Assembly: GCA_017458105.1 (NCBI GenBank) | Contig: JAFTGC010000005.1 | Coordinates: forward strand, 111,824 to 166,283 | Length of the DNA stretch: 54,460 nt | Reading direction: 5' to 3' | Origin: Ruminococcus sp. | GTDB taxonomy: Bacteria > Bacillota > Clostridia > Oscillospirales > Acutalibacteraceae | The notes under the pieces: generated by a model | What the model was told of the DNA's origin: nothing | Database searches by the model: none | What the model saw: the letters and a program-made list of their open reading frames with translations, nothing else | Shown: in pieces, positions 39,487 through 47,196 of the stretch | Layout of the letters: each line of letters starts with the position of its first letter | Numbering within the stretch: position 1 is the first letter of the stretch | Position numbers and translations under genes: made by a program

Positions 39487-40323
39487 ATGAGCAAGCCGAT
39501 TGTCGCCATAATGTATGATTTTGACAAAACACTTTCCACAAAAGATATGCAGGAATTTGCATTTATTCCATCGCTAAGTATGACGCCGTGCGAATTTTGG
39601 AATAAGGCGAATGAAATCGGTTTGGCACTTGAGATGGATTCTACGCTTGCTTATATGTATACAATGCTTACCGAGAGTCAAAAACGAGGTCATCCCCTCA
39701 CAAGAAACGGACTTGTAAATCAAGGTAGACAAATTGAATTTTTTCCCGGAGTTGAAGATTGGTTTAATTTGATTAACAGCTTTGCAGAGGGGATAGGCGT
39801 CACGGTTGAGCATTACATAATTTCATCAGGACTTAAAGAAATTATTGAGGGAACAGCAATCAGCAGAAAATTCAAGAAAATTTACGGCTGTGAGTTTGTA
39901 TATGATGATAACGGCGAGGCGGTTTTTCCGAAAACTGCAGTAAATTACACAAACAAAACCCAGTTTGTTTATAGAATAAACAAGGGTGTGCTTGAAGTTT
40001 CAAACGACGACGACCTCAACCGTTCTATGCCGGATGACAGCAAACGCATTCCGTTTTGTAATATGATTTATATAGGTGACGGACTGTCAGATGTACCGTG
40101 TATGAAGATGATGAAATCCTACGGCGGTGTTGCCATTGCCGTTTATAACGGCACGGTTAATGCAAGGGTTAGGGAGTTGCTCTTGAAGAATAGGGTTGAC
40201 TATATATATCCTGCAGATTATACCGAAAACAGCGGACTTTTTGGCACGGTTAAAAATATTATTACAAAAATGTCGGTTTGTGAGCAACTCTACCGTGAGA
40301 ACAAACGACAGAAAATATTATAA
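39487..40323 (+). CDS. HAD-superfamily phosphatase (phosphoserine-phosphatase-like)
   Basis: 278 residues, ATG 39487 with AAGGTG upstream, 9 bases after the cyclophilin gene. Motif I IMYDFDKTLST (nucleophile Asp and acid Asp+2), motif II YIISSGLKEII, motif III Lys probably in the FPKTAVNYTNKTQF stretch, motif IV IYIGDGLSDVPCMKMMK. The helical cap lies between motifs I and II. Resembles the SerB/UMPH-like class of HAD enzymes. The substrate is unknown. Cotranscribed with the cyclophilin gene; ends in a bidirectional terminator. Confidence 0.88.
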   Translation: MSKPIVAIMYDFDKTLSTKDMQEFAFIPSLSMTPCEFWNKANEIGLALEMDSTLAYMYTMLTESQKRGHPLTRNGLVNQGRQIEFFPGVEDWFNLINSFAEGIGVTVEHYIISSGLKEIIEGTAISRKFKKIYGCEFVYDDNGEAVFPKTAVNYTNKTQFVYRINKGVLEVSNDDDLNRSMPDDSKRIPFCNMIYIGDGLSDVPCMKMMKSYGGVAIAVYNGTVNARVRELLLKNRVDYIYPADYTENSGLFGTVKNIITKMSVCEQLYRENKRQKIL

Positions 40324-40371
40324 ACAAACAGGCACGAAAATGGACAAAATCAATTTCGTGCCTGTTTGTTT
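40322..40371. terminator. Bidirectional terminator between HAD and beta-helix genes
   Basis: Perfect 18-bp stem AAACAAACAGGCACGAAA (40322-40339) and TTTCGTGCCTGTTTGTTT (40354-40371). Confidence 0.92.
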
Positions 40372-40377
40372 ATAAAA

Positions 40378-41940
40378 TTAAGCTCTGTAAATATTTCCTT
40401 TTTTGTTACCTGAAAATTTGCAATTTTTAACTGCAGCACTTCCGCTGATAATTGCAATGCCCCATTGTTTGCATTTTTTGATTGTACATTTTGAAACAGT
40501 AAGTTTACTTTTTCCAATTAGTGCAATTCCGTGGTTAATTTCTACATTTTGTATTTTACAATTTTTAACGGTTCCGTTGCTTTTTTCAAAATATATACCC
40601 TGGCTTACGGAGTTTAAAATGGTATTATTTTCCACTTTTAATTTTTTTGAATTTTTACAAGCAATACCTGTTTTGAATTTATTAATTTCATTATTACACA
40701 TTGAGGTTTCATCACTGGTTTCGTCTGCATATAAAGCTATGTAATTTTCTTTATTGCTTTTTTTACCTGTATAGTAAAGCTTGTTGTTAGCAAAACTGCA
40801 TTTTTTTGCACCTATTAACTGCACTGCTGATGTATAAGCAGTTTTAAAGGTATTGTTTTTAATCGTAAGCCCGTAAACTCTGTGATCTCCTTTTAAATAT
40901 GAATTACCGATTTTTTTCTTAATGTTTTCGCCTCTGACTAATAAACACCTTGCATTTTTATTGTTTGATGTCTTTGTTATAACGGTATTGTCAGAAATTA
41001 TACTGTTATCTTTTTTTGTGTTTAACTTTAAATTCCAAGAAGGAACAACAGCAGAATTTTGATGATCGCTCTTAACATTTATAAAGTATATACCTGCCAC
41101 ACAGTTGTTTATTTTATTTTTTTGGATTTTTGAATTTCTATAATTTATTAAATCAATAGCATAACTTTTAAGGTTGTTAAATGTATTGTTGATAATGTTC
41201 ATTTTTGTAAAGTAAACGCCTTCAATGCTATTGTGAGAGCCTACACCTCTGCCTACATTATCAAAAGTACATTTTTCTACAGTAAAATTCTTGTTTTGAT
41301 ACTTGTCGTAATTTCCCATTTTTGTAGTATTTTTTAAGTTTACATCAAGCTGCAAAGCCTCTTGATTTTCATATGAAGAAGTATTTGAAATATGATTTTT
41401 AAAGGTACATTTATAAACCTTCATACCGTTTATTGCCGCTGCTTCAACCATATGTTTGCCCACATCTTTTTGAAATGTGCAATTAGACAAAGTAATATTT
41501 TCGGCGTGAGCCAACTTAAACATAACAAAAGGTGTATCACCCTTTTTACCGTTTCCGTCCCATGTTCCTCCGTCAATAGTAATATTTTTATATTTGTAAC
41601 CGCTTGCGTTACTGTTAGGAGCACCAAATCTAATCATATAAGTATCGGATTTTCTTCCGATATTTCTTACAAATTTTACTCCTTTATCTGCGACAAGCTT
41701 AGTGTTTGAGTACATACTGAGTGCTTTTTTAACATTTATACTTTTGGTTACATGTATTGTATAAGGTGATTTAGCGGTGCCGTATTTTTTGGCGTTGTCA
41801 AAAGCGTTTTGCAGAGCAACAACACTGCCGTTTGAAACCGTTGCATCATAATTTTCATTGCTCACTGCAAATATTGCAGTTGAAGATAACGAACTTATAA
41901 TTAAGGTTATGGATGCAACAATAGATATAAATTTTCTCAC
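40378..41940 (-). CDS. Secreted right-handed beta-helix (pectate-lyase-like) protein
   Basis: 520 residues, GTG 41940 with AAAGGAGA upstream. Residues 1 to about 25 are a signal peptide (KFISIVASITLIISSLSSTA). The rest is a parallel beta-helix built of recurring coils with Asn ladders: NITIDGGTWDGNGKKG, ENITLSNCTFQKDVG, FTVEKCTFDNVGRGVG, GLTIKNNTFKT, SKLTVSKCTIKKC. The first part has the pectate-lyase_3/GH28-like entry sequence SNTKLVADKGVKFVRN. Such proteins act on polysaccharide, but no catalytic set was made out, so it could also be a binding protein. Own promoter on the minus strand at 41968-41996. Confidence 0.85.
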   Translation of the reverse strand: MRKFISIVASITLIISSLSSTAIFAVSNENYDATVSNGSVVALQNAFDNAKKYGTAKSPYTIHVTKSINVKKALSMYSNTKLVADKGVKFVRNIGRKSDTYMIRFGAPNSNASGYKYKNITIDGGTWDGNGKKGDTPFVMFKLAHAENITLSNCTFQKDVGKHMVEAAAINGMKVYKCTFKNHISNTSSYENQEALQLDVNLKNTTKMGNYDKYQNKNFTVEKCTFDNVGRGVGSHNSIEGVYFTKMNIINNTFNNLKSYAIDLINYRNSKIQKNKINNCVAGIYFINVKSDHQNSAVVPSWNLKLNTKKDNSIISDNTVITKTSNNKNARCLLVRGENIKKKIGNSYLKGDHRVYGLTIKNNTFKTAYTSAVQLIGAKKCSFANNKLYYTGKKSNKENYIALYADETSDETSMCNNEINKFKTGIACKNSKKLKVENNTILNSVSQGIYFEKSNGTVKNCKIQNVEINHGIALIGKSKLTVSKCTIKKCKQWGIAIISGSAAVKNCKFSGNKKGNIYRA

Positions 41941-41967
41941 TGTTTTTCTCCTTTGGTTTTTAAAAAT

Positions 41968-41996
41968 ATAATAGCATGTTTTGTGAATATATGCAA
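41968..41996 (-). promoter_or_regulatory. Promoter of the beta-helix gene
   Basis: Minus strand TTGCAT (41996-41991), 17 bases, TATTAT (41973-41968). Confidence 0.65.
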
Positions 41997-42012
41997 TGAC
42001 CTTGCGACATAA

Positions 42013-42066
42013 AAACTTCCTTTCAAACTATATTTCTTGACTTAGTTATAGTTTGAAAGGAAGTTT
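42013..42066 (-). terminator. Terminator of the ATP-grasp/transglutaminase operon
   Basis: 20-bp perfect stem AAACTTCCTTTCAAACTATA (42013-42032) with its complement at 42047-42066; T run on the minus strand beyond 42012. Confidence 0.92.
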
Positions 42067-42068
42067 GA

Positions 42069-42155
42069 TTAAACAATGCTGTTTTTTATAAATTCAATGA
42101 AAATCTTCATACTGTTACTGTCCGACAAATACGAAAATTCGGGATGCCATTGTAC
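42069..42155 (-). pseudogene. Glutamine amidotransferase (peptidase C26-like) C-terminal remnant
   Basis: Minus strand 42155 to 42069 reads VQWHPEFSYLSDSNSMKIF then IEFIKNSIV and stop. QWHPE is the catalytic His-Glu motif near the end of class I glutamine amidotransferases such as gamma-glutamyl-GABA hydrolases; a short final helix follows as usual. The rest of the gene is missing, and the remnant starts within a few bases of the upstream gene's stop, so an internal deletion removed the body. Confidence 0.7.
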
Positions 42156-42158
42156 CTC

Positions 42159-43097
42159 TTAAATCAAATCATCAGTCGGTATTATTCTGAACAGCGGTGT
42201 CTGAGAATAAATTATAGGTTGGTTCGCATGGAAAAATACAATTCCATTTACCGGAGCCTTGATGGTGTCAATTACTTCACCTGAGTAAGGGTGCATAATT
42301 TCGGCGAGTTTTTCGTCTTTTTTTACCCTTGCGTCTACATCGGCATACCTAACAAAAATGCCCGCTGTCGCTGATTTAACATTTACCAGTGTTTTACCTT
42401 CTATAAACTGAGAAATATAACCCTCGTGACATTTATATTCAATTATTCCGCGTTTGTTTAGAAAGCTTAGAACAGCGTTGATTGCCTCTCTGGCACTTTT
42501 AACATCAATGCTGTCGGTTGCATTTGTGTAAACAGAAAATGCCTTAGTGTCCCAAATTTGCCAGTTATAATTAAGTGTTGTTGTATCATAAGGCCGAGCT
42601 TCGCGTCTGAAAACATAAGGAAGCCCGAAGTTTTTTGCAAACTCAATATCTTCAAATCCTGTTTTCATCATTCTTACATGGGGGATAAAGTCGCCCTGCA
42701 TATAAAAGCTTGTAAATTGGATTCCGTATTTATATGAGTTTACATTATCAAAAACGCCTGCGGCAATTCGCTGGGTTGTTTCTCCAAGGTTATATCCCGG
42801 GAACATTCTGTTAATGTCTGTGTTATCGGTTGACCAAAACCTCTTGCCTATATTCATTGAATAATTGTTGATTGTAGGTACAACCATGATGGATTTATCA
42901 CTTTTGATTTTCCCTTGCTGTTCCAGCTGTTTAAAAATATTTATAAGCCGGGAGCAAATGTACAGTTGCTGAACTTCGTTACCTCTGGTAGCACCTACAA
43001 TGCAGGCGGATTTTTCACCGCTGCCAAAAGAATATCCCTTTATTCTCATATTATCTCTGTAAGCAGAGTTCAATTCAAATAATACTTTTTCTTCCAT
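42159..43097 (-). CDS. Aspartoacylase/succinylglutamate-desuccinylase-like protein lacking zinc ligands
   Basis: 312 residues, ATG 43097 with GAGGTG upstream (a GTG at 43109 overlaps the previous stop and is the alternative). It is a paralogue of the upstream gene: both share the M14-like fold, RFWSTDNTDINRMFPGYN versus GFDLDMNRIFPGFE, and the C-terminal beta domain IMHPYSGEVIDTIKAPVNGI. But the zinc motif GIHGDELE of the paralogue is GATRGNEVQ here and the second ligand DIHAS is replaced (QFTSFYM). The Glu remains. It is probably an inactive partner subunit or has a changed activity. It ends four bases before the amidotransferase remnant. Confidence 0.82.
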   Translation of the reverse strand: MEEKVLFELNSAYRDNMRIKGYSFGSGEKSACIVGATRGNEVQQLYICSRLINIFKQLEQQGKIKSDKSIMVVPTINNYSMNIGKRFWSTDNTDINRMFPGYNLGETTQRIAAGVFDNVNSYKYGIQFTSFYMQGDFIPHVRMMKTGFEDIEFAKNFGLPYVFRREARPYDTTTLNYNWQIWDTKAFSVYTNATDSIDVKSAREAINAVLSFLNKRGIIEYKCHEGYISQFIEGKTLVNVKSATAGIFVRYADVDARVKKDEKLAEIMHPYSGEVIDTIKAPVNGIVFFHANQPIIYSQTPLFRIIPTDDLI

Positions 43098-43105
43098 AAC
43101 ACACC

Positions 43106-44044
43106 TCACGCAAGAATTCTCGCAATAAGCGAACCTTCAGATACAATCGGATATTCACGCAGGGTAAAGACAATTCCGTCGGTAGGTGAAAAGATTTCTT
43201 CATTAATTTCACCTGTCAGCGGATTTAGAATATCCCCGATACGGTCGCCCTTTTTTACATTTTTCCAATGTTCAACAGCGGGAACAAAAACTCCCGACTT
43301 GCCTGCGTTGATAAAAGAAACTTCTCCGTCTTCGGAGATTATAGGTTCTTTAGGTGTGATTACATCGCCGTTCCAAATTCCAAGTTTTTTCATAAGAGCG
43401 AAAATTCCGTCAACAAGCTGATCACCGTATTTTTTGGTAATTCTCATACCTACACCCATTTCCACAACAAGCGTAGGGGTTCCGATTACATTAAGTGAGT
43501 ACGCAAGAGTTGATTCAAGCACGGTTGCCGATGAATGAACCCATATGTAATCCACATTCAGAAGTTTTGCATATGGAACGAGCGTATCTCTTGAAAGTTC
43601 GTTAATCCTTATCTGCGGAATTTCTTCAAGAAAAATATTACTTGCGTGAATGTCAATTACAGCGTTGCTCCCGCTTAAGTCGTCAATAATTTTAGACGCA
43701 ACATATTCCGGCATAGAGCCGTTTTCAAAACCGGGAAATATCCTGTTCATATCAAGGTCAAATCCCGGAATACCTCGTGTTATAGAATCAATACCCAGAG
43801 GATTTATTGCAGGATATACATCGACAATTCCTGTGAGATTGTCGTAATTTGCTTTAATTCTTCTTTGAAGCTCATAGCACACATACTGCCCTTCGAGTTC
43901 ATCTCCATGAATACCCGTTACTATGCTTATTCTTTTTTTGTCGCCTTTTAGTCCGTTTTTTGGAATAAGGCGGTTTTTTTGTATCAAAAGTTTTTCGTCA
44001 ATAGGTAACCCGACTGACGCTATTGTTTCAACCATTGTTTTCAA
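43106..44044 (-). CDS. Aspartoacylase/succinylglutamate-desuccinylase-family zinc deacylase
   Basis: 312 residues, minus strand start at 44044 (MKTMVETIASVG). Metal site complete: VTGIHGDELEGQYV (His, Glu) and VIDIHASNIF (third ligand His); substrate-binding Arg in DLDMNRIFPGF. C-terminal barrel-like domain: VKKGDRIGDILNPLTGEINE. The family removes acyl groups from amino acids (aspartate, glutamate) or peptides. Nine bases follow before the start of its paralogue. Context with ATP-grasp and transglutaminase-like enzymes suggests action on an amino-acid amide or peptide made by them, not arginine breakdown. Confidence 0.88.
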   Translation of the reverse strand: MKTMVETIASVGLPIDEKLLIQKNRLIPKNGLKGDKKRISIVTGIHGDELEGQYVCYELQRRIKANYDNLTGIVDVYPAINPLGIDSITRGIPGFDLDMNRIFPGFENGSMPEYVASKIIDDLSGSNAVIDIHASNIFLEEIPQIRINELSRDTLVPYAKLLNVDYIWVHSSATVLESTLAYSLNVIGTPTLVVEMGVGMRITKKYGDQLVDGIFALMKKLGIWNGDVITPKEPIISEDGEVSFINAGKSGVFVPAVEHWKNVKKGDRIGDILNPLTGEINEEIFSPTDGIVFTLREYPIVSEGSLIARILA

Positions 44045-44053
44045 TCCTTTTAA

Positions 44054-44845
44054 TTAAATTTCTTCAACTGTTACTGTTTCAGACTGTTTCTGGGTAACAA
44101 TACCATAGAAACTGCCTTTAATAACAGAGCAGTCGTTTGAGTCTCTTCCACAGGAAACTCGGATATATTCGTCATTCACAAGTTTGCGGTTTGTGGGATC
44201 AAATCCGTACCAGTAACCGTTGCATAGCACTTCTACCCAAGCGTGGGATGAACCTTCGCCCAGCATCATTCCAACAACATATCTTGCAGGAATTCCCTCC
44301 ATTCTAAGTAGAGAAATCATAATGTGTGCAAAGTCCTGACACACACCTTGCCCCAGTGCAAGTGCATTTTCTGCCGATTCATGAACTTCGGTAACACCCG
44401 GCGTGTATTTAAAAGTGTCGGGCAGTGTGTTCATGATATACAAAGCTTTGTAGTAAGGCCCGGAAAAAGTGTCAAGTTCCAATTTTTTATGATATTCGGT
44501 CATTAACTCTCCCGGCATTGTAAGCTCGGTCTGAGCCTTCAAAAGAGAGAACTCAAAAGGATTGTTCGTGTATTTTTCGTATATGTCAATCCCTGAGGTT
44601 GCGATTCCGCTTATATTTACATCAAACCTGTTATGTGGCTTTTCAATAAGACCGTAGAACTTTTTGTTTTTGAAGTTATCGTATGTAATGCAGTATTTAT
44701 CACAGTTTGAAATTTCAATCTGAACATCTTCAACACTTTGTCGTGCGGTGTCTTCAGGGAAGAACATAACTGAAAAACTGTGATGATTTATCGGACCGCT
44801 GTACTCTGCACTCAATTTATAACTGAATTTAAGCTGTTTGATAAT
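44054..44845 (-). CDS. Transglutaminase-like cysteine peptidase/ligase
   Basis: About 263 residues. The only standard start (TTG 44815) has no ribosome site and would cut the first strand of the fold; reading on upstream gives IIKQLKFSYKLSAEYSGP, the usual N-terminal pattern, so ATT at 44845 (preceded by AAGAG) is proposed as start. Residues to about 150 are the N-terminal beta region (PINHHSFSVMFFPEDTARQS). Catalytic triad: ALGQGVCQDFAHIM (Cys), GSSHAWVEVL (His) and WYGFDPTNRK (Asp). It belongs with the alpha-E/ATP-grasp clusters, where these enzymes are thought to act on an amide-linked product. Confidence 0.85.
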   Translation of the reverse strand: MIKQLKFSYKLSAEYSGPINHHSFSVMFFPEDTARQSVEDVQIEISNCDKYCITYDNFKNKKFYGLIEKPHNRFDVNISGIATSGIDIYEKYTNNPFEFSLLKAQTELTMPGELMTEYHKKLELDTFSGPYYKALYIMNTLPDTFKYTPGVTEVHESAENALALGQGVCQDFAHIMISLLRMEGIPARYVVGMMLGEGSSHAWVEVLCNGYWYGFDPTNRKLVNDEYIRVSCGRDSNDCSVIKGSFYGIVTQKQSETVTVEEI

Positions 44846-44855
44846 ACCACTCTTT

Positions 44856-45524
44856 TCATTCTGTAATAAGGTTTCTAAGCAGATTCTTTACACTCTGATA
44901 GTTGAAATCGGAACCCGAAATCATATTGTCTATTGTGTAAATAACATTTTCATCGTATCTTAATTTTGATTTTAACAAAAATTGTTTCATTCTTCTATAT
45001 ACCCGTATAATTTCATACGAAGGATTGCCAAGGCTAAGATAAAGATCCAGCCGTTCAATACCCTGACCGAGTTTTATGATGTTTCTGATTTGTTCATTAT
45101 CAATCATATCGTTTACGCATCCCCAAAAGGCGAGCAAGTGATCAATAACCAAAATTAAATCAGCTGACTGTGAATTGCCCCGTTCAGCCATTTTAATATC
45201 ATCCAATGCCAGCTGGATATATGCCATGGTTTCCGTTCCGATATAATCTCGCATTACAATTGCGTTGTCATACGCTCTGTTCAGGTTAGTAATTATAGAG
45301 TTTGGGTCTGATTCGTCAAACGGATAAGTCTGTAAAAATTTTTCTTTTGACCCGTAGACATTGACAATTCCGATTTTTTTGCAAAATTCGGCATAATACT
45401 CCGGATCTGCGTCTATCATTCTATCTGTACCTTTGAGGAAATACTTTAAAGTTGTGTGAACTCTTTCTGTATATCTGCCCAACCAAAAAAGATGGTCAAT
45501 TTTGTCTATCGTGATAATACCCAT
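44856..45524 (-). CDS. Alpha-E domain protein
   Basis: 222 residues, ATG 45524 overlapping the ATP-grasp gene end by 19 bases. The all-helical alpha-E fold is recognised by KIDHLFWLGRYTERVHTTLK at the start, and by LAFWGCVNDMIDNEQIRNI and RLDLYLSLGNPSYEIIRVYR later. This family is nearly always next to a circularly permuted ATP-grasp and a transglutaminase-like gene, as here. Its chemical role is unknown, probably a structural or catalytic helper. Confidence 0.92.
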   Translation of the reverse strand: MGIITIDKIDHLFWLGRYTERVHTTLKYFLKGTDRMIDADPEYYAEFCKKIGIVNVYGSKEKFLQTYPFDESDPNSIITNLNRAYDNAIVMRDYIGTETMAYIQLALDDIKMAERGNSQSADLILVIDHLLAFWGCVNDMIDNEQIRNIIKLGQGIERLDLYLSLGNPSYEIIRVYRRMKQFLLKSKLRYDENVIYTIDNMISGSDFNYQSVKNLLRNLITE

Positions 45525-46822
45525 GTGTCTTTAAAACCTCCGCCTTGTGATGAATTAACAATAAATGAATCAGGATCCCTTGAGAATCGAGTTAGTCCGC
45601 TAGGCCATACCTTAGTTTTGCCGTTAGAAAGTACAAACGCACGCAGGTCGGCTTTTCTCGGAACTTGATTGCCTTTTTCGTCAAGAATATCCAAATCGTA
45701 AAAATCAATAACTTCCTGTGCAATGAATCTTCTCGGCTGACTTTTCAGCAGGTCTATAAACTCTGCCTTCTTTTCTTTAGTAAGAGAGTTGCCGAATATA
45801 ACTCCGTATCCGCCGGCTTCTGCAACATCTTTGATTACCAATTTGTCAAAGTTTGAAAGTACATAATTCATATCTTCTTCATAGAAAGGTAGATATGTCG
45901 GTGCATTCATAAGAACAGCATCCTCGCCGAGATAGTATTTAATCATCTTAGGAACAAAATAATAAATTCCCTTATCATCGGCAATTCCGTTTCCCGGTGC
46001 ATTAAGCAACGCAACATTGCCCTTTTTATATGCTTCAAAAATATGAGGAATACCGATTACAGACTCTTCGTTAAAGGTCATAGGGTCTAGGTACTCGTCT
46101 GAAATTCGTCTATATACTGCTCCGACCCTCTGTTTTTTGCCGTTATAGTCTATGTAGTAAAGATTATCATTTTCGCAAACAATATCTTTGCCCGTAGTCA
46201 GCACGGCACCTGTCATTTCGGCAAGATATGAATGTTCAAAGAAAGCGGCATTGTACCGCCCCGGTGAAAGGATTACATTGATTCCGCCTGTATTTACATA
46301 GTCCATCACTTCCTTAAGCAGGTCAGCGTAATTTCTGTTGTCAATGACGCTGTTTGACGAAAATGCGTCAGGAGCACTTCTACGCTGCAGTTCTCGGGAA
46401 ATCATAGGGTAAGAAGCCCCCGAAGGTACTCTGAGATTATCCTCAAGGATATACCAATTGTCGTCCTTCGATTGAACAAGGTCTATTCCCGAAATATGAC
46501 TGTAAATTTTCTTGGGCGGAACAACACCGTCACAAGGCGGCAAAAATCCTTTTGCCGAGTAGATGAATTCCTCCGGAATAATTCCATCCTTTACTATCTG
46601 TTTATTGGAATATATGTCTAATAAAAAACAGTTGAGAGCGTCCACGCGTTGTGTTAAGCCTTTTTCAAGAAAGAGAAATTCATCGTGTTTAATAACTCTC
46701 GGAATAGGGTCAAACGGAAAAAGCTGTTCCTTAAATGTACCGTTTTTATATATTCCGAATTTTACTCCGTACCTTGATAACAGCTTATTGATTGTTTCTG
46801 ATTTTTTAATAATTTGATTCAT
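45506..46822 (-). CDS. Circularly permuted ATP-grasp protein
   Basis: 438 residues. ATG 46822 is chosen because GGGGGGAATG precedes it (earlier in-frame starts fall within this site). Landmarks of the DUF404/DUF407 permuted ATP-grasp: FPFDPIPRVIKHDEF, FIYSAKGFLPPCDGVVPP, YILEDNLRVPSGASYPMISR, NVILSPGRYNAAFFEHSYLA, AEAGGYGVIFGN (Lys-Asp and Gly-rich ATP site), FIAQEVIDFYDL and KADLRAFVLSNG. ATP-grasp ligases join an amine to a carboxylate, forming an amide through acyl phosphate. It leads an operon with alpha-E, transglutaminase-like and two deacylase-like genes. Confidence 0.93.
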   Translation of the reverse strand: MNQIIKKSETINKLLSRYGVKFGIYKNGTFKEQLFPFDPIPRVIKHDEFLFLEKGLTQRVDALNCFLLDIYSNKQIVKDGIIPEEFIYSAKGFLPPCDGVVPPKKIYSHISGIDLVQSKDDNWYILEDNLRVPSGASYPMISRELQRRSAPDAFSSNSVIDNRNYADLLKEVMDYVNTGGINVILSPGRYNAAFFEHSYLAEMTGAVLTTGKDIVCENDNLYYIDYNGKKQRVGAVYRRISDEYLDPMTFNEESVIGIPHIFEAYKKGNVALLNAPGNGIADDKGIYYFVPKMIKYYLGEDAVLMNAPTYLPFYEEDMNYVLSNFDKLVIKDVAEAGGYGVIFGNSLTKEKKAEFIDLLKSQPRRFIAQEVIDFYDLDILDEKGNQVPRKADLRAFVLSNGKTKVWPSGLTRFSRDPDSFIVNSSQGGGFKDTWVLSR

Positions 46823-46839
46823 AATCATTCCCCCCAAAA

Positions 46840-46885
46840 AAAATAAAGGGCAATTTCCACCTGATTTGGAAACTCCCTTGTTTAC
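46840..46885 (-). promoter_or_regulatory. Leader attenuator-like hairpin ahead of the ATP-grasp operon
   Basis: Between promoter and start, on the minus strand, AAGGG-AG-TTTCC pairs with GGAAA-TTG-CCCTT and is followed by TATTTTTTTT: an intrinsic terminator inside the leader. No regulator family was recognised. Confidence 0.6.
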
Positions 46886-46891
46886 AATGCT

Positions 46892-46920
46892 ATTTTAACA
46901 CCATATGCAATTTATGTCAA
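46892..46920 (-). promoter_or_regulatory. Promoter of the ATP-grasp operon
   Basis: Minus strand TTGACA (46920-46915), 17 bases, TAAAAT (46897-46892). Confidence 0.75.
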
Positions 46921-47031
46921 TACAAAAATGCAAGAATAAAATTAATTTATAGCATTCTTTTAAAAAATCAGCTTTAAAAAGTCGGTTAGATTACGCCTAA
47001 ATGCAATAATATGATAAAATACTTGCAAATT

Positions 47032-47130
47032 TTAAGTTTGTTTAAGATGGATTTTATAATTTTCTCCCCATTTTGCCATGGCGTCAATTATAGGCAACAA
47101 CGACCTGCGTACTTGCTTTGTAAGAATATG
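47032..47130 (-). pseudogene. HxlR-family regulator remnant (C-terminal end)
   Basis: Minus strand reading yields LHILTKQVRRSLLPIIDAMA then KWGENYKIHLKQT and stop (47034-47032). The pattern LTxxGxxLxPIIxAMxxWGE is the end of HxlR/DUF24 winged-helix regulators. The rest of the gene is missing, and the promoter of the macrodomain gene overlaps its upstream part. Confidence 0.5.
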
Positions 47131-47141
47131 TAAAGTATAAT
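47113..47141 (+). promoter_or_regulatory. Promoter of the macrodomain gene
   Basis: TTGCTT (47113-47118), 17 bases, TATAAT (47136-47141); a second TATAAT at 47146-47151. Confidence 0.65.
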
Positions 47142-47196
47142 ATTGTATAATAGCCTATAACTATGATTTAATTGTAAAATAAATGGAGTGAAAATT

